Notes: generated from the sequence alone by a model not told the origin. A stretch of 64,000 nucleotides of DNA from Streptomyces sp. STR69 (GCF_024519455.1 NZ_JALJRY010000003.1:259675-323674); one strand, 5' to 3'. Shown: positions 15,852 through 25,390, counted from the first letter of the stretch. Numbers and translations are program-made.

Positions 15852-17453
15852 ATGAACACTCCTCGCATGGGCCTCCCCGACCGGCTCGCCGACACCCTGA
15901 GCATGCCCGAGCAACACGAATACCTCCGCCGCGCCTTCTCCCGCCGGGGTCTGCTGCGCGGTGGCGCGGTCGCCGCGACCGGGGTCGCCCTCGCGGGCGG
16001 CGGGGGTGTCGCGGCTGCGGCGACGCCCACGCTGATGCCGGCATCCACCACGTCCACCGTGCACGGTTCGCTGGTCGCGCCGTTCGGCCGGCACCTGGCC
16101 TACGGCGCCGATCCCCGCACCCAGATGCGTGTCTCGTGGCAGGTGCCGCTGCCGGTGAGCAAGCCGTTCCTCCGGATCGGCAGAAGTCCCCTCGGCCTGA
16201 GCCACCGCATACCGGCGGAGGTGCGTGACCTGTTCACCCCGGCCGGGATCGGCAAGAGCGCCGACATCGACCAGTACTACGTGCACGCGGCGCTCGACAA
16301 TCTCAGCCCCGACACGACGTACTACTACGGCGTCGGCCACGACGGCTTCGACCCCGCCGACCCGGGCGCGGCGCACACGGTCTACTCCTTCACCACCGCT
16401 CCCCGCACGCACAGCACCCGGCCGTTCACGTTCACCGCCTTCGGTGACCAGAACCCGAGTTACACCTCGATCGGCCTCAACGCCCTTGTGCAGGCGCAGA
16501 GTCCGGCGTTCCATCTGCACGCGGGCGACATCTGCTACGCCGAGGAGACCGGCCACGGGCTGCCCGGGGACGCGGGCAACTACGACGCCCGCCAATGGGA
16601 TTCGTTCCTGGCGCAGATCGAACCGCTCTCCAGCCGGGTGCCGTGGATGGTGGCGTTCGGCAACCACGACATGGAGTCCTGGTACTCCCCCAACGGGTAC
16701 GGCGGCAACGAGGCCCGATTCACCCTGCCAGGCAACGGTTTTGACGCCACGTCAGCTCCCGGTGTCTACTCCTTCGTCCACGGCAACGTGGGTGTGGTCT
16801 CGGTCGACGCGAACGACGTGTCGTACGAGATCCCCGCCAACATCGGCTACACCGGCGGCAAGCAGACCGCCTGGCTCGACAAGAGGCTCACCGAGCTCCG
16901 CGCCCGCGCGGACGTCGACTTCATCGTCGTCTTCCACCACCACTGCGCCTTCTCCACCACCAGCTCGCACGCCTCCGAGGGCGGGGTGCGCGAGCAGTGG
17001 GTGCCGCTGTACGAGAAGCACCAGGTGGACCTGGTGGTCAACGGCCACAACCACGTCTACGAGCGCACCGACCCGGTCGTCCAGGACAAGGCCGTACGGT
17101 CCCTGCCCATCGGCGGAACCCACGAGCCGGCCCGTGGCGGTGTGGTGTACGTGACGGCGGGCGCCGGCGGCGAGAGCGTGTACAGCTTCCCGGTGGCCGA
17201 CAGCTACGAGAGCCACGAGGACGCGATCGACTCGGTGCCGACGTACTGGACGGGCAAGGACGGCAAGGTCACCGAGAACGTCGACTGGTCCCGGGTGCGC
17301 TACACCGGCTACTCGTTCATCCGCGTCGACGTCGCCCCCGCGACGCCCGGCCGCACGACGACCCTCACGGTCCGGGCGCTGGCCGCGACCGGCGCCGAGG
17401 TGGACCGCTTCACGGTCTCGCGCAAGGTGAAGAAGTCCGGGCACGGCTACTAG
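15852..17453 (+). CDS. Tat-exported purple acid phosphatase family metallophosphoesterase
   Basis: The 533-residue protein has a twin-arginine signal (FSRRGLLRGGAVAATGVALA). An N-terminal fibronectin-like domain of purple acid phosphatases (residues about 75-180, QMRVSWQVPL) precedes a calcineurin-like phosphoesterase domain. Metal ligands appear in FGDQNP, HAGDICYAE, FGNHDMES, VFHHHCAF and NGHNHVYER, the expected series for a binuclear Fe/Mn/Zn centre. The product probably releases phosphate from organic esters outside the cell. Starts at 15852, 15870 and 15903 are all possible; I used the first without a strong ribosome site. No PHO box was identified. Confidence 0.87.
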   Translation: MNTPRMGLPDRLADTLSMPEQHEYLRRAFSRRGLLRGGAVAATGVALAGGGGVAAAATPTLMPASTTSTVHGSLVAPFGRHLAYGADPRTQMRVSWQVPLPVSKPFLRIGRSPLGLSHRIPAEVRDLFTPAGIGKSADIDQYYVHAALDNLSPDTTYYYGVGHDGFDPADPGAAHTVYSFTTAPRTHSTRPFTFTAFGDQNPSYTSIGLNALVQAQSPAFHLHAGDICYAEETGHGLPGDAGNYDARQWDSFLAQIEPLSSRVPWMVAFGNHDMESWYSPNGYGGNEARFTLPGNGFDATSAPGVYSFVHGNVGVVSVDANDVSYEIPANIGYTGGKQTAWLDKRLTELRARADVDFIVVFHHHCAFSTTSSHASEGGVREQWVPLYEKHQVDLVVNGHNHVYERTDPVVQDKAVRSLPIGGTHEPARGGVVYVTAGAGGESVYSFPVADSYESHEDAIDSVPTYWTGKDGKVTENVDWSRVRYTGYSFIRVDVAPATPGRTTTLTVRALAATGAEVDRFTVSRKVKKSGHGY

Positions 17454-17472
17454 GCACGCCTGCCAGGAAGAC

Positions 17473-17516
17473 GCGGAGCGGCGGCCACCGGCGTGGTGCC
17501 GGTGACCGCCGTCCGC
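17473..17516. terminator. Bidirectional hairpin terminator
   Basis: An imperfect stem of about 19 pairs with a 5-base loop separates the convergent phosphatase and membrane-protein genes. Confidence 0.8.
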
Positions 17517-17526
17517 AGGTGCCGTC

Positions 17527-18048
17527 TCAACTCGCCCTGGCGAGCAGGGCCTTGGCGTGGCGGCGGGGTTCCAGGGCCGCCGCCACGAGGTAGCTGCCAC
17601 CGCCCGCGAGGGCGAGCACCCAGTACAGGGGCGCGCCGTGGAGGAAGAGCGCGGCGGAGGAGGTGAGGGCGAGCCAGGTACCGAGGACGTACTGGAGGCG
17701 GTCGCGGTAGACGGCGCCCCCGGCGAGGTAGAGGAGTCCCACGACGAGCCCGGACGCGGTGGGCCACATCAGGGTGTGCACCTTCTGCTCGTCGAGGGCC
17801 GCGCTCAGCGCGGTGATGATCAGGAACAGGGCGCCGAAGCCGATCGGCCAGGACGCGGCGAGCAGGCCTACGACGAGCAGCGACGCCGGTATCTCGGACG
17901 GCAGGTCGACGACGGGATCGTCGCCGTGGGTGAGCGCGTTCACGCCGTGCCCGACGAGCCAGGCGAGGCCGAAACTGACGTACGACAGACGGTTGTCGAG
18001 GACGACGCTCACTGCGGACCGCTGCTGGGTGTAGGTGGTTTGGGACAT
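17527..18048 (-). CDS. Hypothetical membrane protein, end of ABC-type operon
   Basis: The 173-residue protein has four or five hydrophobic segments (for example IPASLLVVGLLAASWPIGFG and FLHGAPLYWVLALAGGGSYL) and no recognised domain. GGAGG lies five bases before the ATG at 18048; the in-frame ATG 15 bases upstream is less well placed. It is the third gene of a unit with an ABC-2 permease and an ATPase remnant, so it may be an accessory subunit. No function can be assigned. Confidence 0.7.
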   Translation of the reverse strand: MSQTTYTQQRSAVSVVLDNRLSYVSFGLAWLVGHGVNALTHGDDPVVDLPSEIPASLLVVGLLAASWPIGFGALFLIITALSAALDEQKVHTLMWPTASGLVVGLLYLAGGAVYRDRLQYVLGTWLALTSSAALFLHGAPLYWVLALAGGGSYLVAAALEPRRHAKALLARAS

Positions 18049-18094
18049 GATGGCCTCCGTCAAGTGCCGTACAGGGGAAGCGAGTTGGGGAAGC

Positions 18095-18847
18095 TCAGGG
18101 ATCGCGTCGGTTGGTGAGGATGAACGCGGGGACGAGGACGACGGCCGCGTACACCAGGCACAGCACCAGCGCGGTGAGCGGGGTGGTGACGCCGTCGACG
18201 CGCTTGACGACGATCAGGGAGCGGCCGAGTCCGGTGAACGAGTAGGCGGCGACGCCGCCCTGGAGGGACTGCGGTACCAGGGAGGGCACGATGCCCATGA
18301 TCACGAAGACCACCGCCGTCAGCACCGACGGGGCGCCCTGCGTGTGCCGGATCAACGCACCGAGCGCGAAGCCGAACATCCCGATGAACACCATGTAGAA
18401 GGCGGCTCCGAGCACGACCCGTAGGACGCCCGGGTCACCGAGCGAGACACCCAGCCCCGCGGGGAGCGCGGCCTGTCCGACGAGGAACGTGACCAGCGAG
18501 ATCACCGTGCCCGCGACCGCGAACACCGCTGCGAGCAGGCCTGCCTTGACCGCGATCACGCGGCTGCGCGACGGTACGGCGGCGAAGGTCGTGCGGATCA
18601 GGCCGGTGCCGTACTCGGGTGAGATGGCCGGCACACCGAGGACACCGAAGGCGAACTGCGCGATGGCCGCGCCCGTCAGGGTGTCGAGGGCGTCGTAGGA
18701 CGGGTTGCCGAGTTCGTCGGGGCTCGTGTTCGCACCGATGAGCAGGCCCGTCAGCGGCATCAGGACGAAGGCGATGCCCAGCGCCCACCAAGTGGAGCGT
18801 ACCGAGCGGAGTTTGAGCCACTCCGAGGCGATCACGTCGCGCATCAC
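18095..18847 (-). CDS. ABC-2 type transporter permease
   Basis: The 250-residue protein has six hydrophobic helices and an N-terminal amphipathic start (VIASEWLKLRSVRSTWWALG) characteristic of actinobacterial ABC-2 permeases paired with DrrA-like ATPases. EYGTGLIRTTFAAVPSRSRV is the usual cytoplasmic coupling stretch. Translation is coupled to the upstream ATPase fragment through GTGA. The permease looks intact, yet its adjacent ATPase has lost its nucleotide-binding domain, so it works with another ATPase or is inactive. Confidence 0.85.
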   Translation of the reverse strand: MMRDVIASEWLKLRSVRSTWWALGIAFVLMPLTGLLIGANTSPDELGNPSYDALDTLTGAAIAQFAFGVLGVPAISPEYGTGLIRTTFAAVPSRSRVIAVKAGLLAAVFAVAGTVISLVTFLVGQAALPAGLGVSLGDPGVLRVVLGAAFYMVFIGMFGFALGALIRHTQGAPSVLTAVVFVIMGIVPSLVPQSLQGGVAAYSFTGLGRSLIVVKRVDGVTTPLTALVLCLVYAAVVLVPAFILTNRRDP

Positions 18848-19161
18848 GCTGCCTCCTTCGCCCGGTACTCGACGGCGTCGTCGGTGAGGGCCATGTACGC
18901 GTCCTCCAACGTCGAGCGCTGGATGGACAGTTCGGTGAGCGGGATACCGCGGTGGTGGGCGAGCATGCCCGCCTCCTGCGGAGTGGTGCCGCGGACGGCG
19001 AGCGCGTCGTCGGCGCGTGTCTCGACGCGGGCCTCCAACGCCCGCAGGGTGGCGGCCAGTTCACCGCGCCGTGCGGGAAGGGTGCGGATGGTCAGATGGG
19101 CGCCGGCGGCGGAGTCGATGAGGTCGGCGAGAGGCTTATCGGCCATGACCGGCACAGCCAT
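18844..19161 (-). pseudogene. ABC transporter ATP-binding protein, C-terminal fragment only
   Basis: The 105 codons encode only the C-terminal accessory region of a DrrA-type ATPase (PLADLIDSAAGAHLTIRTLP, then IPLTELSIQRSTLEDAYMAL). Walker A, signature and Walker B motifs are absent. Homology begins abruptly near 19146; upstream DNA shows no ATPase sequence in any frame. About 200 codons have been deleted. The stop still overlaps the permease start, so the fragment may be translated, but it cannot hydrolyse ATP. Confidence 0.85.
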
Positions 19162-19640
19162 GACCGACAGCGGAGGTCACCGTCCGGCGCATCGCGCACG
19201 CCATCGGCGACGAGGACGCCGCCTTGAGCCCACCGTCCGGAACCGGGTCACGGCCCACACCGGGCTCCGTACCGAGCGCGGGGCCATGCGGATCGCGCCG
19301 GCGGGCACGGTCATGGCGCCCACGTCGAGCGCCTCGCCGAGGGCTTTCGCCTCTGAGCGGGCCAACGGGACCATCAGCCTCTCGGCCCCGGGGCCATGAA
19401 TCTGCGGACACTTCCGATTTCGGCAGCGGAAATGCCACGAATCCCTTGCGGAGACTGTGCAGAGATGTGCGCTCGGGATATGCCCAACCTCTTGGCTACG
19501 ATATATTTCACGCCTCAACTGCCGTTGCCCGTAGGCGTTTTACCCTGCCCCCCGCCCCCGCGAATTCCTTTCGCCGTGGGCGGGGGCCGCCCGTTTCCCC
19601 TCCGTGATACGCCTCACCGAAAGCCCTCCGCTCCGTGGCC
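19162..19640. other. Region without a recognisable gene, at the ABC ATPase breakpoint
   Basis: About 480 bases separate the ATPase remnant from the next MFS gene. Short open frames occur on both strands but none shows a domain, a good ribosome site or convincing start. The stretch 19395-19540 is less GC-rich than its surroundings and probably contains the promoter of the downstream MFS gene. It may be decayed coding sequence left by the deletion that removed the ATPase domain. Confidence 0.5.
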
Positions 19641-20948
19641 ATGACCCTGCACGAGGACCGGCCGCCCGCCGGTCGCCATGCAGCCGTTCCGTCCGGCAGT
19701 CTCTTTCGACGGATCTACGCACCCCGCACCAGTGACGCGCTGGCGTTCTCCATGTCGACGTACGCCATGCCGCTCCTCGTCCTGACCATCACCCGGTCCC
19801 CGTCGCTGACGGGTCTGGCGTTCGCCCTGGAGTGGACGCCCCGGATCGCCGCGTTCGTGTTGGCCGGCAACGTGGTGGACCGGCGCGGCGCGGCCATCGT
19901 CTGCTTCCTGGCCTCGCTGCTACGGGCCCTGGTGCTGGCCGGGGCGGCGGTCACACTGGCCATGCTGCCGCGCGGCACCGCGGAGACGGTGACCGTGCTG
20001 GTGCTGGCCGCGGTAACCGGCACGCTCACCCAGTTCAGTTTCGTGGCCAACGAGGCGGTGGGCGCGATCGTCACCCGGCGGGCCCAACACCGGCCGCACG
20101 GAGTGCAGTCGGTCCTCATCGGCATCGATCAGACCGCCATGCTGGTCGGCCCCCTGCTCGCGGGCTTCCTGCTGCTGGTGGGACCGGGCTGGATGCTCGG
20201 GTGTCTGACCGCGCTGTCCCTGCTGGCCGCCGTGCTCGGTCTGCAGACCCCGCCCACCCCGCTGCGCTCGGCGCGGCCGGACGGCGAGCGGACTCCGGGC
20301 GGGCTGCGGACCGGGCTGCGCATGCTGCGCAAGCTGCCCGCGCTGCGCTGGCTGGTGGCGGGCCTGGCCTGTTCCAATCTCGCCCTCGGCCTGCTCCAGT
20401 CGGCCAGCCCCGTGATCGTGGTGGAGAACTTCGGCCGCTCCTCCGCCGACGTCGGCACCCTGTGGTCCGCCGCAGCGGCGACGACCCTGCTGGCGGTCAC
20501 CTGCTGCCGCCTCGCACTGAGCCGACTCGACCTGTGGGGTGTGGGGGTGGTGTGCGCGACGTTCGCTTCGGCGGCCTGCCTGGCTCTCCCGCAGGCCCCG
20601 TCCTACGCCGCCTACACGGTCCTCGTCGCGCTGTTCATGGCGGGCGACGGCGGCCTCACCGTCGTACTGCGCACCCTGCGTTCCCTGGTCATCCCGGCGA
20701 CGGCCTTCGGCACCACGCTCTCCCTGACCATGCTGCTCCTGCTGCTGCCGTTCCCGGTGGCCGGCATCCTCGTCGCCCTCACCCCGCCGGCCCACCTCGG
20801 CACGGCCGTCCTGGGCTGCGCCGCCGTCCAGGCAGTCGCCCTGGCCATCACCTTCGTACGGCTGCGCAACGAGCCCACGCTGCGCGCGACCGCCGGCCGA
20901 CCGCCGAGGACCGCCCTCCCCAACGAGCCGTCGACGACGCCACGTTGA
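19641..20948 (+). CDS. MFS transporter (MFS_1/enterobactin-exporter-like)
   Basis: A 435-residue permease with about 12 hydrophobic helices. LFRRIYAPRTSDALAFSMST at the start and AGNVVDRRGAAIVCFLASLL (motif A-like loop) resemble EntS-like exporters. Translation could begin at GTG 19635 or ATG 19641, and neither has a strong ribosome site. The C-terminal 30 residues are proline- and threonine-rich and cytoplasmic. No nearby biosynthetic genes indicate a substrate. Confidence 0.82.
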   Translation: MTLHEDRPPAGRHAAVPSGSLFRRIYAPRTSDALAFSMSTYAMPLLVLTITRSPSLTGLAFALEWTPRIAAFVLAGNVVDRRGAAIVCFLASLLRALVLAGAAVTLAMLPRGTAETVTVLVLAAVTGTLTQFSFVANEAVGAIVTRRAQHRPHGVQSVLIGIDQTAMLVGPLLAGFLLLVGPGWMLGCLTALSLLAAVLGLQTPPTPLRSARPDGERTPGGLRTGLRMLRKLPALRWLVAGLACSNLALGLLQSASPVIVVENFGRSSADVGTLWSAAAATTLLAVTCCRLALSRLDLWGVGVVCATFASAACLALPQAPSYAAYTVLVALFMAGDGGLTVVLRTLRSLVIPATAFGTTLSLTMLLLLLPFPVAGILVALTPPAHLGTAVLGCAAVQAVALAITFVRLRNEPTLRATAGRPPRTALPNEPSTTPR

Positions 20949-21629
20949 CGGGGCGCGCCGCCCGCGTCCGCAACGAATTCCCGACCTTGACAGGTGAACC
21001 TTGATATCGACAAAAGGATATTGCGGGTTGCATCTTCCGCCCCGAAACCTTGACTACTAAAACAATGTGGGTCTCTGCGCCCTGCCCGGAGGCGGAGTGA
21101 GCGGCGCGGAACTACCGGAAGAACAAGGTCGGTTGTTCAGCCGCCTGCCGCGAGCAGGGAGACCTCACGGCCGAACTCGGGCCGGGCGACCTGCCTGCAC
21201 ACGGACACCGGCACCCATCTGTCCCCGGTCAGCATTCCCGGAGCCTTCCTTGAAGTCGGCGCGGTCGCCTGTCCCGTTAACGCAGTGCCGGTGCCGTCGG
21301 AGGACTGGCGCCGTCACTTCGGCCCGAGGTGGCACGATTTCGTCCGGGCCAAGAGCCGATTCGACCCTCGCGGAATCCTGCCGATGCAAAGGCGCCACAC
21401 AACCACAACCCGCCGCACCACCGCGGACCGCAACAGGGAAGGGAAACCATCCGGGTTGTCATCGTGTTTCCGCATGTCGGCCACTGCACCGGCCGGCGTC
21501 CCCGTCTGTCGACCGAGGTCAAGAACGGCTCCACCTACCACACCGCACAGGCGCTGACGTGTCTGTACGGCACCGCCCGGTGCCGCACCTGCCGTCGCGG
21601 CACCCCCGGCACAAGGAGTCCATCACGTC
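20949..21629. other. Region without an intact gene; contains a probable oxidase remnant
   Basis: This 681-base gap begins with a relatively AT-rich stretch (20985-21066) that includes two GATAT units around 21002-21021 and several TTGAC-like boxes, possibly promoter DNA. The middle contains a likely fragment of a flavin-linked oxidase. The last part leads to AAGGAG upstream of the antiporter start. Short open frames elsewhere show no recognisable domain. Confidence 0.5.
21195..21386 (+). pseudogene. Possible C-terminal fragment of an FAD-linked oxidase
   Basis: One frame reads FLEVGAVACPVNAVPVPSED, then WRRHFGPRWHDFVRAKSRFD and PRGILPM. This resembles the end of cytokinin-oxidase-like and BBE-like FAD-linked oxidases, where a WxxHFGxRW segment is followed by a K-x-x-(F/Y)-DP-x-G-I-L motif. 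No upstream FAD-binding domain is present, so it is at most a relic. Identification rests on a short motif. Confidence 0.4.
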
Positions 21630-22892
21630 ATGACCTCCTCCCAAGCATCCGCGTTACTGGCCGGACTGGCCGTCGTCATCGTCGCCGCGGCCCTGTTCGG
21701 CGCGCTCGCGCGCAGACTCGGGCAGCCCCCGGTCGTCGGCGAGATCCTGGCCGGCATCCTGCTCGGCCCGACCCTGTTCGACGGCGCGGTCTCGCGCGCC
21801 CTGCTGCCGACCGACATCCGGCCGTTCCTGACCGCACTGGCCGATGTCGGGGTCGCCGTCTTCATGTTCCTGGTGGGCCTGGAGTTCGACCGCGGCATGG
21901 TGCGCGGTACCGGCCGGATCGCCGCCTCCGTCTCACTGGCCTCGCTGCTGCTGCCGTGCGGCCTGGGCATGGCGCTCGGCGTCCGTCTCCTGAGCGACCA
22001 TCCCAGCCCCAACCATGTGGGCTTCGTCCTCTTCATGGGCGCCGCGATGTCCGTCACCGCGTTCCCGGTGCTGGCCCGGATCCTCACCGACCGGAACCTG
22101 GACCGCACCCCGCTCGGCGCGCTGGCGCTGTGCTGCGCCGCCCTCGCCGACGTACTGGCCTGGTCACTGCTGGCCGTGGTGATGGCGATCGTCGCACCGG
22201 GCGGGAACCCCGAGCGGGCGCTGCTGTTCCTGCCGTATCTGCTGCTGATGCTCTACCCCGTACGGTGGCTGCTGGGCAGACTGCTGCAACGGCCGGGGGT
22301 GACCGGGCAGCCGACCGCGGTCCTGCTGGCCACGGCGTTCGCCGGACTGCTGCTGTCGGGGGCCGCGACCGAGTGGATGGGGCTGCACTTCATCTTCGGG
22401 GCGTTCCTGTTCGGGGCGGTCGTCCCGCGCTCGGGGTCGGGGCGGCTGCGGGCCGATCTGCACGAACGGGTCGGGCTCGTGAACAACGTGCTGCTGCTCC
22501 CGGTGTTCTTCCTGGTCGCCGGCCTCCAGGTGGACCTGTCCCGGCTCGGCTGGTCCGACCTCGGCCAGCTGGCGCTGATCCTCCTGGTGGCGGTGGGCGG
22601 CAAGCTCGTCGGCGCGTACACGGGCGCCTACGCCAACGGTCTTGACCGGCGCATCTCCTCCGCCCTGGCCGTCCTCATGAACACCCGAGGCCTCACCGAA
22701 CTGATCATCCTCAGTGTCGGCCGCCAACTCGGCCTCCTGGACGAGCGGTTGTACTCCCTGATGGTGGTCATGGCGGTACTGACCACCGCCATGACAGGGC
22801 CCCTCCTCCAGGCGGTCTACCCCCGCGCCCTCGCCCTGCGGGCGACCCCACAGGACATGACCCGCAGACACCGGGAGCCGGTGGCGCCCTAG
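21630..22892 (+). CDS. Cation:proton antiporter (CPA2, Na+/H+ exchanger domain)
   Basis: A 420-residue protein with 12-13 membrane helices of the Na+/H+ exchanger family (PF00999). Typical stretches are LGQPPVVGEILAGILLGPTL, FLVGLEFD and GAAMSVTAFPVLARIL, then MNTRGLTELIILSVGRQLGL near the end. Related antiporters are frequent near secondary-metabolite genes, but none is seen here. It probably exchanges Na+ or K+ for protons. AAGGAG lies 11 bases before the ATG, a rather long spacing. Confidence 0.9.
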   Translation: MTSSQASALLAGLAVVIVAAALFGALARRLGQPPVVGEILAGILLGPTLFDGAVSRALLPTDIRPFLTALADVGVAVFMFLVGLEFDRGMVRGTGRIAASVSLASLLLPCGLGMALGVRLLSDHPSPNHVGFVLFMGAAMSVTAFPVLARILTDRNLDRTPLGALALCCAALADVLAWSLLAVVMAIVAPGGNPERALLFLPYLLLMLYPVRWLLGRLLQRPGVTGQPTAVLLATAFAGLLLSGAATEWMGLHFIFGAFLFGAVVPRSGSGRLRADLHERVGLVNNVLLLPVFFLVAGLQVDLSRLGWSDLGQLALILLVAVGGKLVGAYTGAYANGLDRRISSALAVLMNTRGLTELIILSVGRQLGLLDERLYSLMVVMAVLTTAMTGPLLQAVYPRALALRATPQDMTRRHREPVAP

Positions 22893-22939
22893 GGTGTGGG
22901 ACGCATCGCTCTTCCCCCGACCGCAAGGAGCGCCAGGCC

Positions 22940-23875
22940 GTGGACGTCGAGATACCCGCGCTCGTGCGGGACGCCGCCGCCCGGTTCGGGGCCGGTGCTC
23001 CCTACGCGCTGAAGGTCCTGGCCGGGCAGCTCGCCGACGATCCGGACTTGGGGGTGCCCTCGCGGCTGCCCGGTATTCGTACCGTGCTGGTCGACGGTGA
23101 CCTGTTCGAGGACTGTCCCGCGCTGGCCGTCGGCTACCTCCATGAGCCCGACCGCATCGAGATCCGGTACGTCGCCCTGGCCCCGTCCGCCGAGCCCGAC
23201 GGCGTGCAAGAGGCGGAGCGGGAACGGGAGTTGCCCGCCGATCCCGATGTCACCGCGGTCACCGTGCGGGAGGTCGCGGATGCCTGGCGCCGGATCACGC
23301 GCTGGCTCCGGGACAACGCGCCCGACTCTTTCGCCGCGCTGCGCACCGGCGCCGATCTGGCCGCCGTAGCCGCGCTGGAGAGCGAGCTCGGGGTGCGGAT
23401 ACCGGTCGAGTTGACCGTCCTGTGGCTGCTGACCGCGGGCGACGACGGGTCCGACGGGCGGGGCTGCCTGCCGGGCAACCGGGCGCTGTTGCCCCTGGAC
23501 GCGGTGGCCGCCGTACACCGGCTGAAGACGGATGCCCAGGCGCACCTGGACAGCGCGAACGCCGGTCGTCCCGAGGAGGAGCGGATCACCGTGTGGCGTC
23601 CGGCCTGGATTCCGGTCGCCGCGGACGGCCCCGCCGACCGGGTCTCGGGCCTCTGTCTCGACACCGAGAGCGGCTTCCTCGGGCGGTGGTCGCGCTACGA
23701 CGACCACCCCGGCGACGAGCGCGACACGCTGGTGACCTACCTGGAGGAGACCGCCGACGCGCTCGAAGCCCCGGCCCTGGCGCCCCGGGACGAGCCCGGT
23801 CTGATCGGCGGGACGCTGGTGTGGCGCAGCAGCATCGACCCTGCGCGGGAGGGCAGTTGGCGGCCCCTGAAGTGA
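22940..23875 (+). CDS. SMI1/KNR4-like domain protein
   Basis: The 311-residue soluble protein starts at GTG with AAGGAG upstream. Residues about 105-300 resemble the SMI1/KNR4 superfamily (WRRITRWLRDNAPDSFAALR, ALESELGVRIPVELTVLWLL, LLPLDAVAAVHRL), proteins often used as immunity or regulatory modules. The first 100 residues show no clear domain. No polymorphic toxin lies next to it, so an immunity role is not supported. It faces the GH43-like gene. Confidence 0.65.
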   Translation: MDVEIPALVRDAAARFGAGAPYALKVLAGQLADDPDLGVPSRLPGIRTVLVDGDLFEDCPALAVGYLHEPDRIEIRYVALAPSAEPDGVQEAERERELPADPDVTAVTVREVADAWRRITRWLRDNAPDSFAALRTGADLAAVAALESELGVRIPVELTVLWLLTAGDDGSDGRGCLPGNRALLPLDAVAAVHRLKTDAQAHLDSANAGRPEEERITVWRPAWIPVAADGPADRVSGLCLDTESGFLGRWSRYDDHPGDERDTLVTYLEETADALEAPALAPRDEPGLIGGTLVWRSSIDPAREGSWRPLK

Positions 23876-24001
23876 CCGACCAACCTCAGGTCGGAGTGAC
23901 GTCATACGGAGCGGGACCGCCGCACCGACACGGCCGAGGTCTGGCCGGCGCGATCCAGGCGGCGGGGGCACTGGATCTCACCGACCGAGCCCGGCCCGCG
24001 C

Positions 24002-25390
24002 TCAGGCCCAGGCCGTCACCGGCACGAACGAGCTGTCCGTACGGAAGAGGTCCGTGCCGTCCGTCGGGTCCACCCGGAGTTGGTAGTTGTAGTGGCGCAG
24101 GTAGTAGCCGGGGTAGTTGTACGACTCGAAGCGGAGCGAGGCGGTGGTGGCGCCGGTCCGGGCGTAGAACGTGGCGTCCTTCGCGAACGTCGTCGTGCCG
24201 TCGTTGGCGTCGAAGCGGCCCCGGAAGTCGTAGTGGCGCAGGTAGTTGCCCGCACTGTCCCGGAAGGAGAAGCCGGTCGCGTCGGCGAGGCCCGCGACGA
24301 CGGTGAACGTGGACGCCTGCTTCAGCGCGGTGGTGCCGGCGCTGGTCACCACCGGCAGGTTGAGCAGGGCGGACTGCTCCTGCCAGTAGCGGGTCGTGTA
24401 GTTGGCGGACTGGAAGGAGCGGGTGACACCGGTCGCGAGGCTCGGGCCGCCGGACACGGTCTCCTTGATGACGGTGAAGTGGCGTGCCGTGCCGGAGAGG
24501 GTGGTGAGCGCGGTCGGCGCGGACCAGGTGGCGAAGGTGTCGTAGCTGTCGCTGTAGTAGTAGGTGCCGTCGCCGTAGCCGTCGAAGAAGATCCGCCAGC
24601 CGCCGTTGTCGAGCTGGACGACCGAGGGGCCCTCGCGGTAGCTGCCCCAGCCGGCCCAGTCGCCGGTCTTGGAGATCGTGTAGGGGCCGGTGAGGCTGGT
24701 GGCGGTGGCGTACTCGATGTACTTGGCCGTCTCGTTCTTGGTGAAGGCGTGGTAGGTCGAGCCGATGCGCACGATGTACGTGTCGATGTGGTTGGAGCCG
24801 ATGCCGGACAGGGCCACCGGTGAACTCCAGGCCGTGAGCGCGGAGTTGGTGGCCTTCAGCCGGTACGGCGTGAAGATCCACTCGTCGTCGGTGGTGGAGC
24901 AGGACACGATGACGTTCACGCTGCCGTCGCTGTCGACGAACCACTCGGGCGCCCACGCGCGGGACAGGTTCGTGATCGGGACCGTGTAGTCGTACAGGAA
25001 CGTCCAGTCGACCCGGTCGGTGCTGCGGGCGAAGCCGATGGTGGTGCTGACGTCCTCCCAGGTGTGGGTGGTGTACGTCAGGTAGTAGTAGCCGTCGGTG
25101 TGCTTGAACACGCTCGCGTCGCGGATGCGGTTGCTCGGCGGGGTGTAGGCGGAGGCCTGGACGAGGCGGAAGTCGGTGGCGTCGTCGGACTGGTAGACGT
25201 TGACGGTGCCGTCGTCGCTGTTGAGGAACGGGACGATCGTGTAGCGGGTGGCGTAGCCGCTCGACGGGGCGGCGGCCAGGGCCGTGCCGAGCAGTCCGGG
25301 GGCCTCGCCCAGGACGAGTGCGGAGACGGGCAGGGCGGCCAGCGCGCGCAGCAGGGCGCGACGGGACGGCGTGGGGGGACGTGTGGTCAC
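24002..25390 (-). CDS. Exported GH43-like glycosidase with C-terminal AbfB (CBM42) domain
   Basis: The 462-residue protein carries a twin-arginine signal (PSRRALLRALAALPVSALVL). Residues about 45-310 look like a five-bladed GH43/GH62-type propeller (NRIRDASVFKHTDGYYYLTY, RAWAPEWFVDSDGSVNVIVS, SYREGPSVVQLDNGGWRIFF). The C-terminal 140 residues fit the arabinofuranose-binding AbfB module (TRSFQSANYTTRYW, then repeated NYLRHYDFRGRFDAND units). It probably attacks arabinose-containing plant polysaccharides outside the cell. Catalytic acids were not individually verified. Overlapping palindromes upstream suggest sugar-responsive repression. Confidence 0.85.
   Translation of the reverse strand: MTTRPPTPSRRALLRALAALPVSALVLGEAPGLLGTALAAAPSSGYATRYTIVPFLNSDDGTVNVYQSDDATDFRLVQASAYTPPSNRIRDASVFKHTDGYYYLTYTTHTWEDVSTTIGFARSTDRVDWTFLYDYTVPITNLSRAWAPEWFVDSDGSVNVIVSCSTTDDEWIFTPYRLKATNSALTAWSSPVALSGIGSNHIDTYIVRIGSTYHAFTKNETAKYIEYATATSLTGPYTISKTGDWAGWGSYREGPSVVQLDNGGWRIFFDGYGDGTYYYSDSYDTFATWSAPTALTTLSGTARHFTVIKETVSGGPSLATGVTRSFQSANYTTRYWQEQSALLNLPVVTSAGTTALKQASTFTVVAGLADATGFSFRDSAGNYLRHYDFRGRFDANDGTTTFAKDATFYARTGATTASLRFESYNYPGYYLRHYNYQLRVDPTDGTDLFRTDSSFVPVTAWA

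Noticed and set aside
18095..21629. Mobile element explaining the gene losses around 19-21 kb
   Set aside because: No transposase, terminal inverted repeats or target duplications were seen; simple deletions suffice.
21067..21633. Open frame of 188 codons in the gap before the antiporter
   Set aside because: It is rich in Arg, Pro and Ser, has no domain and overlaps the oxidase relic in another frame.
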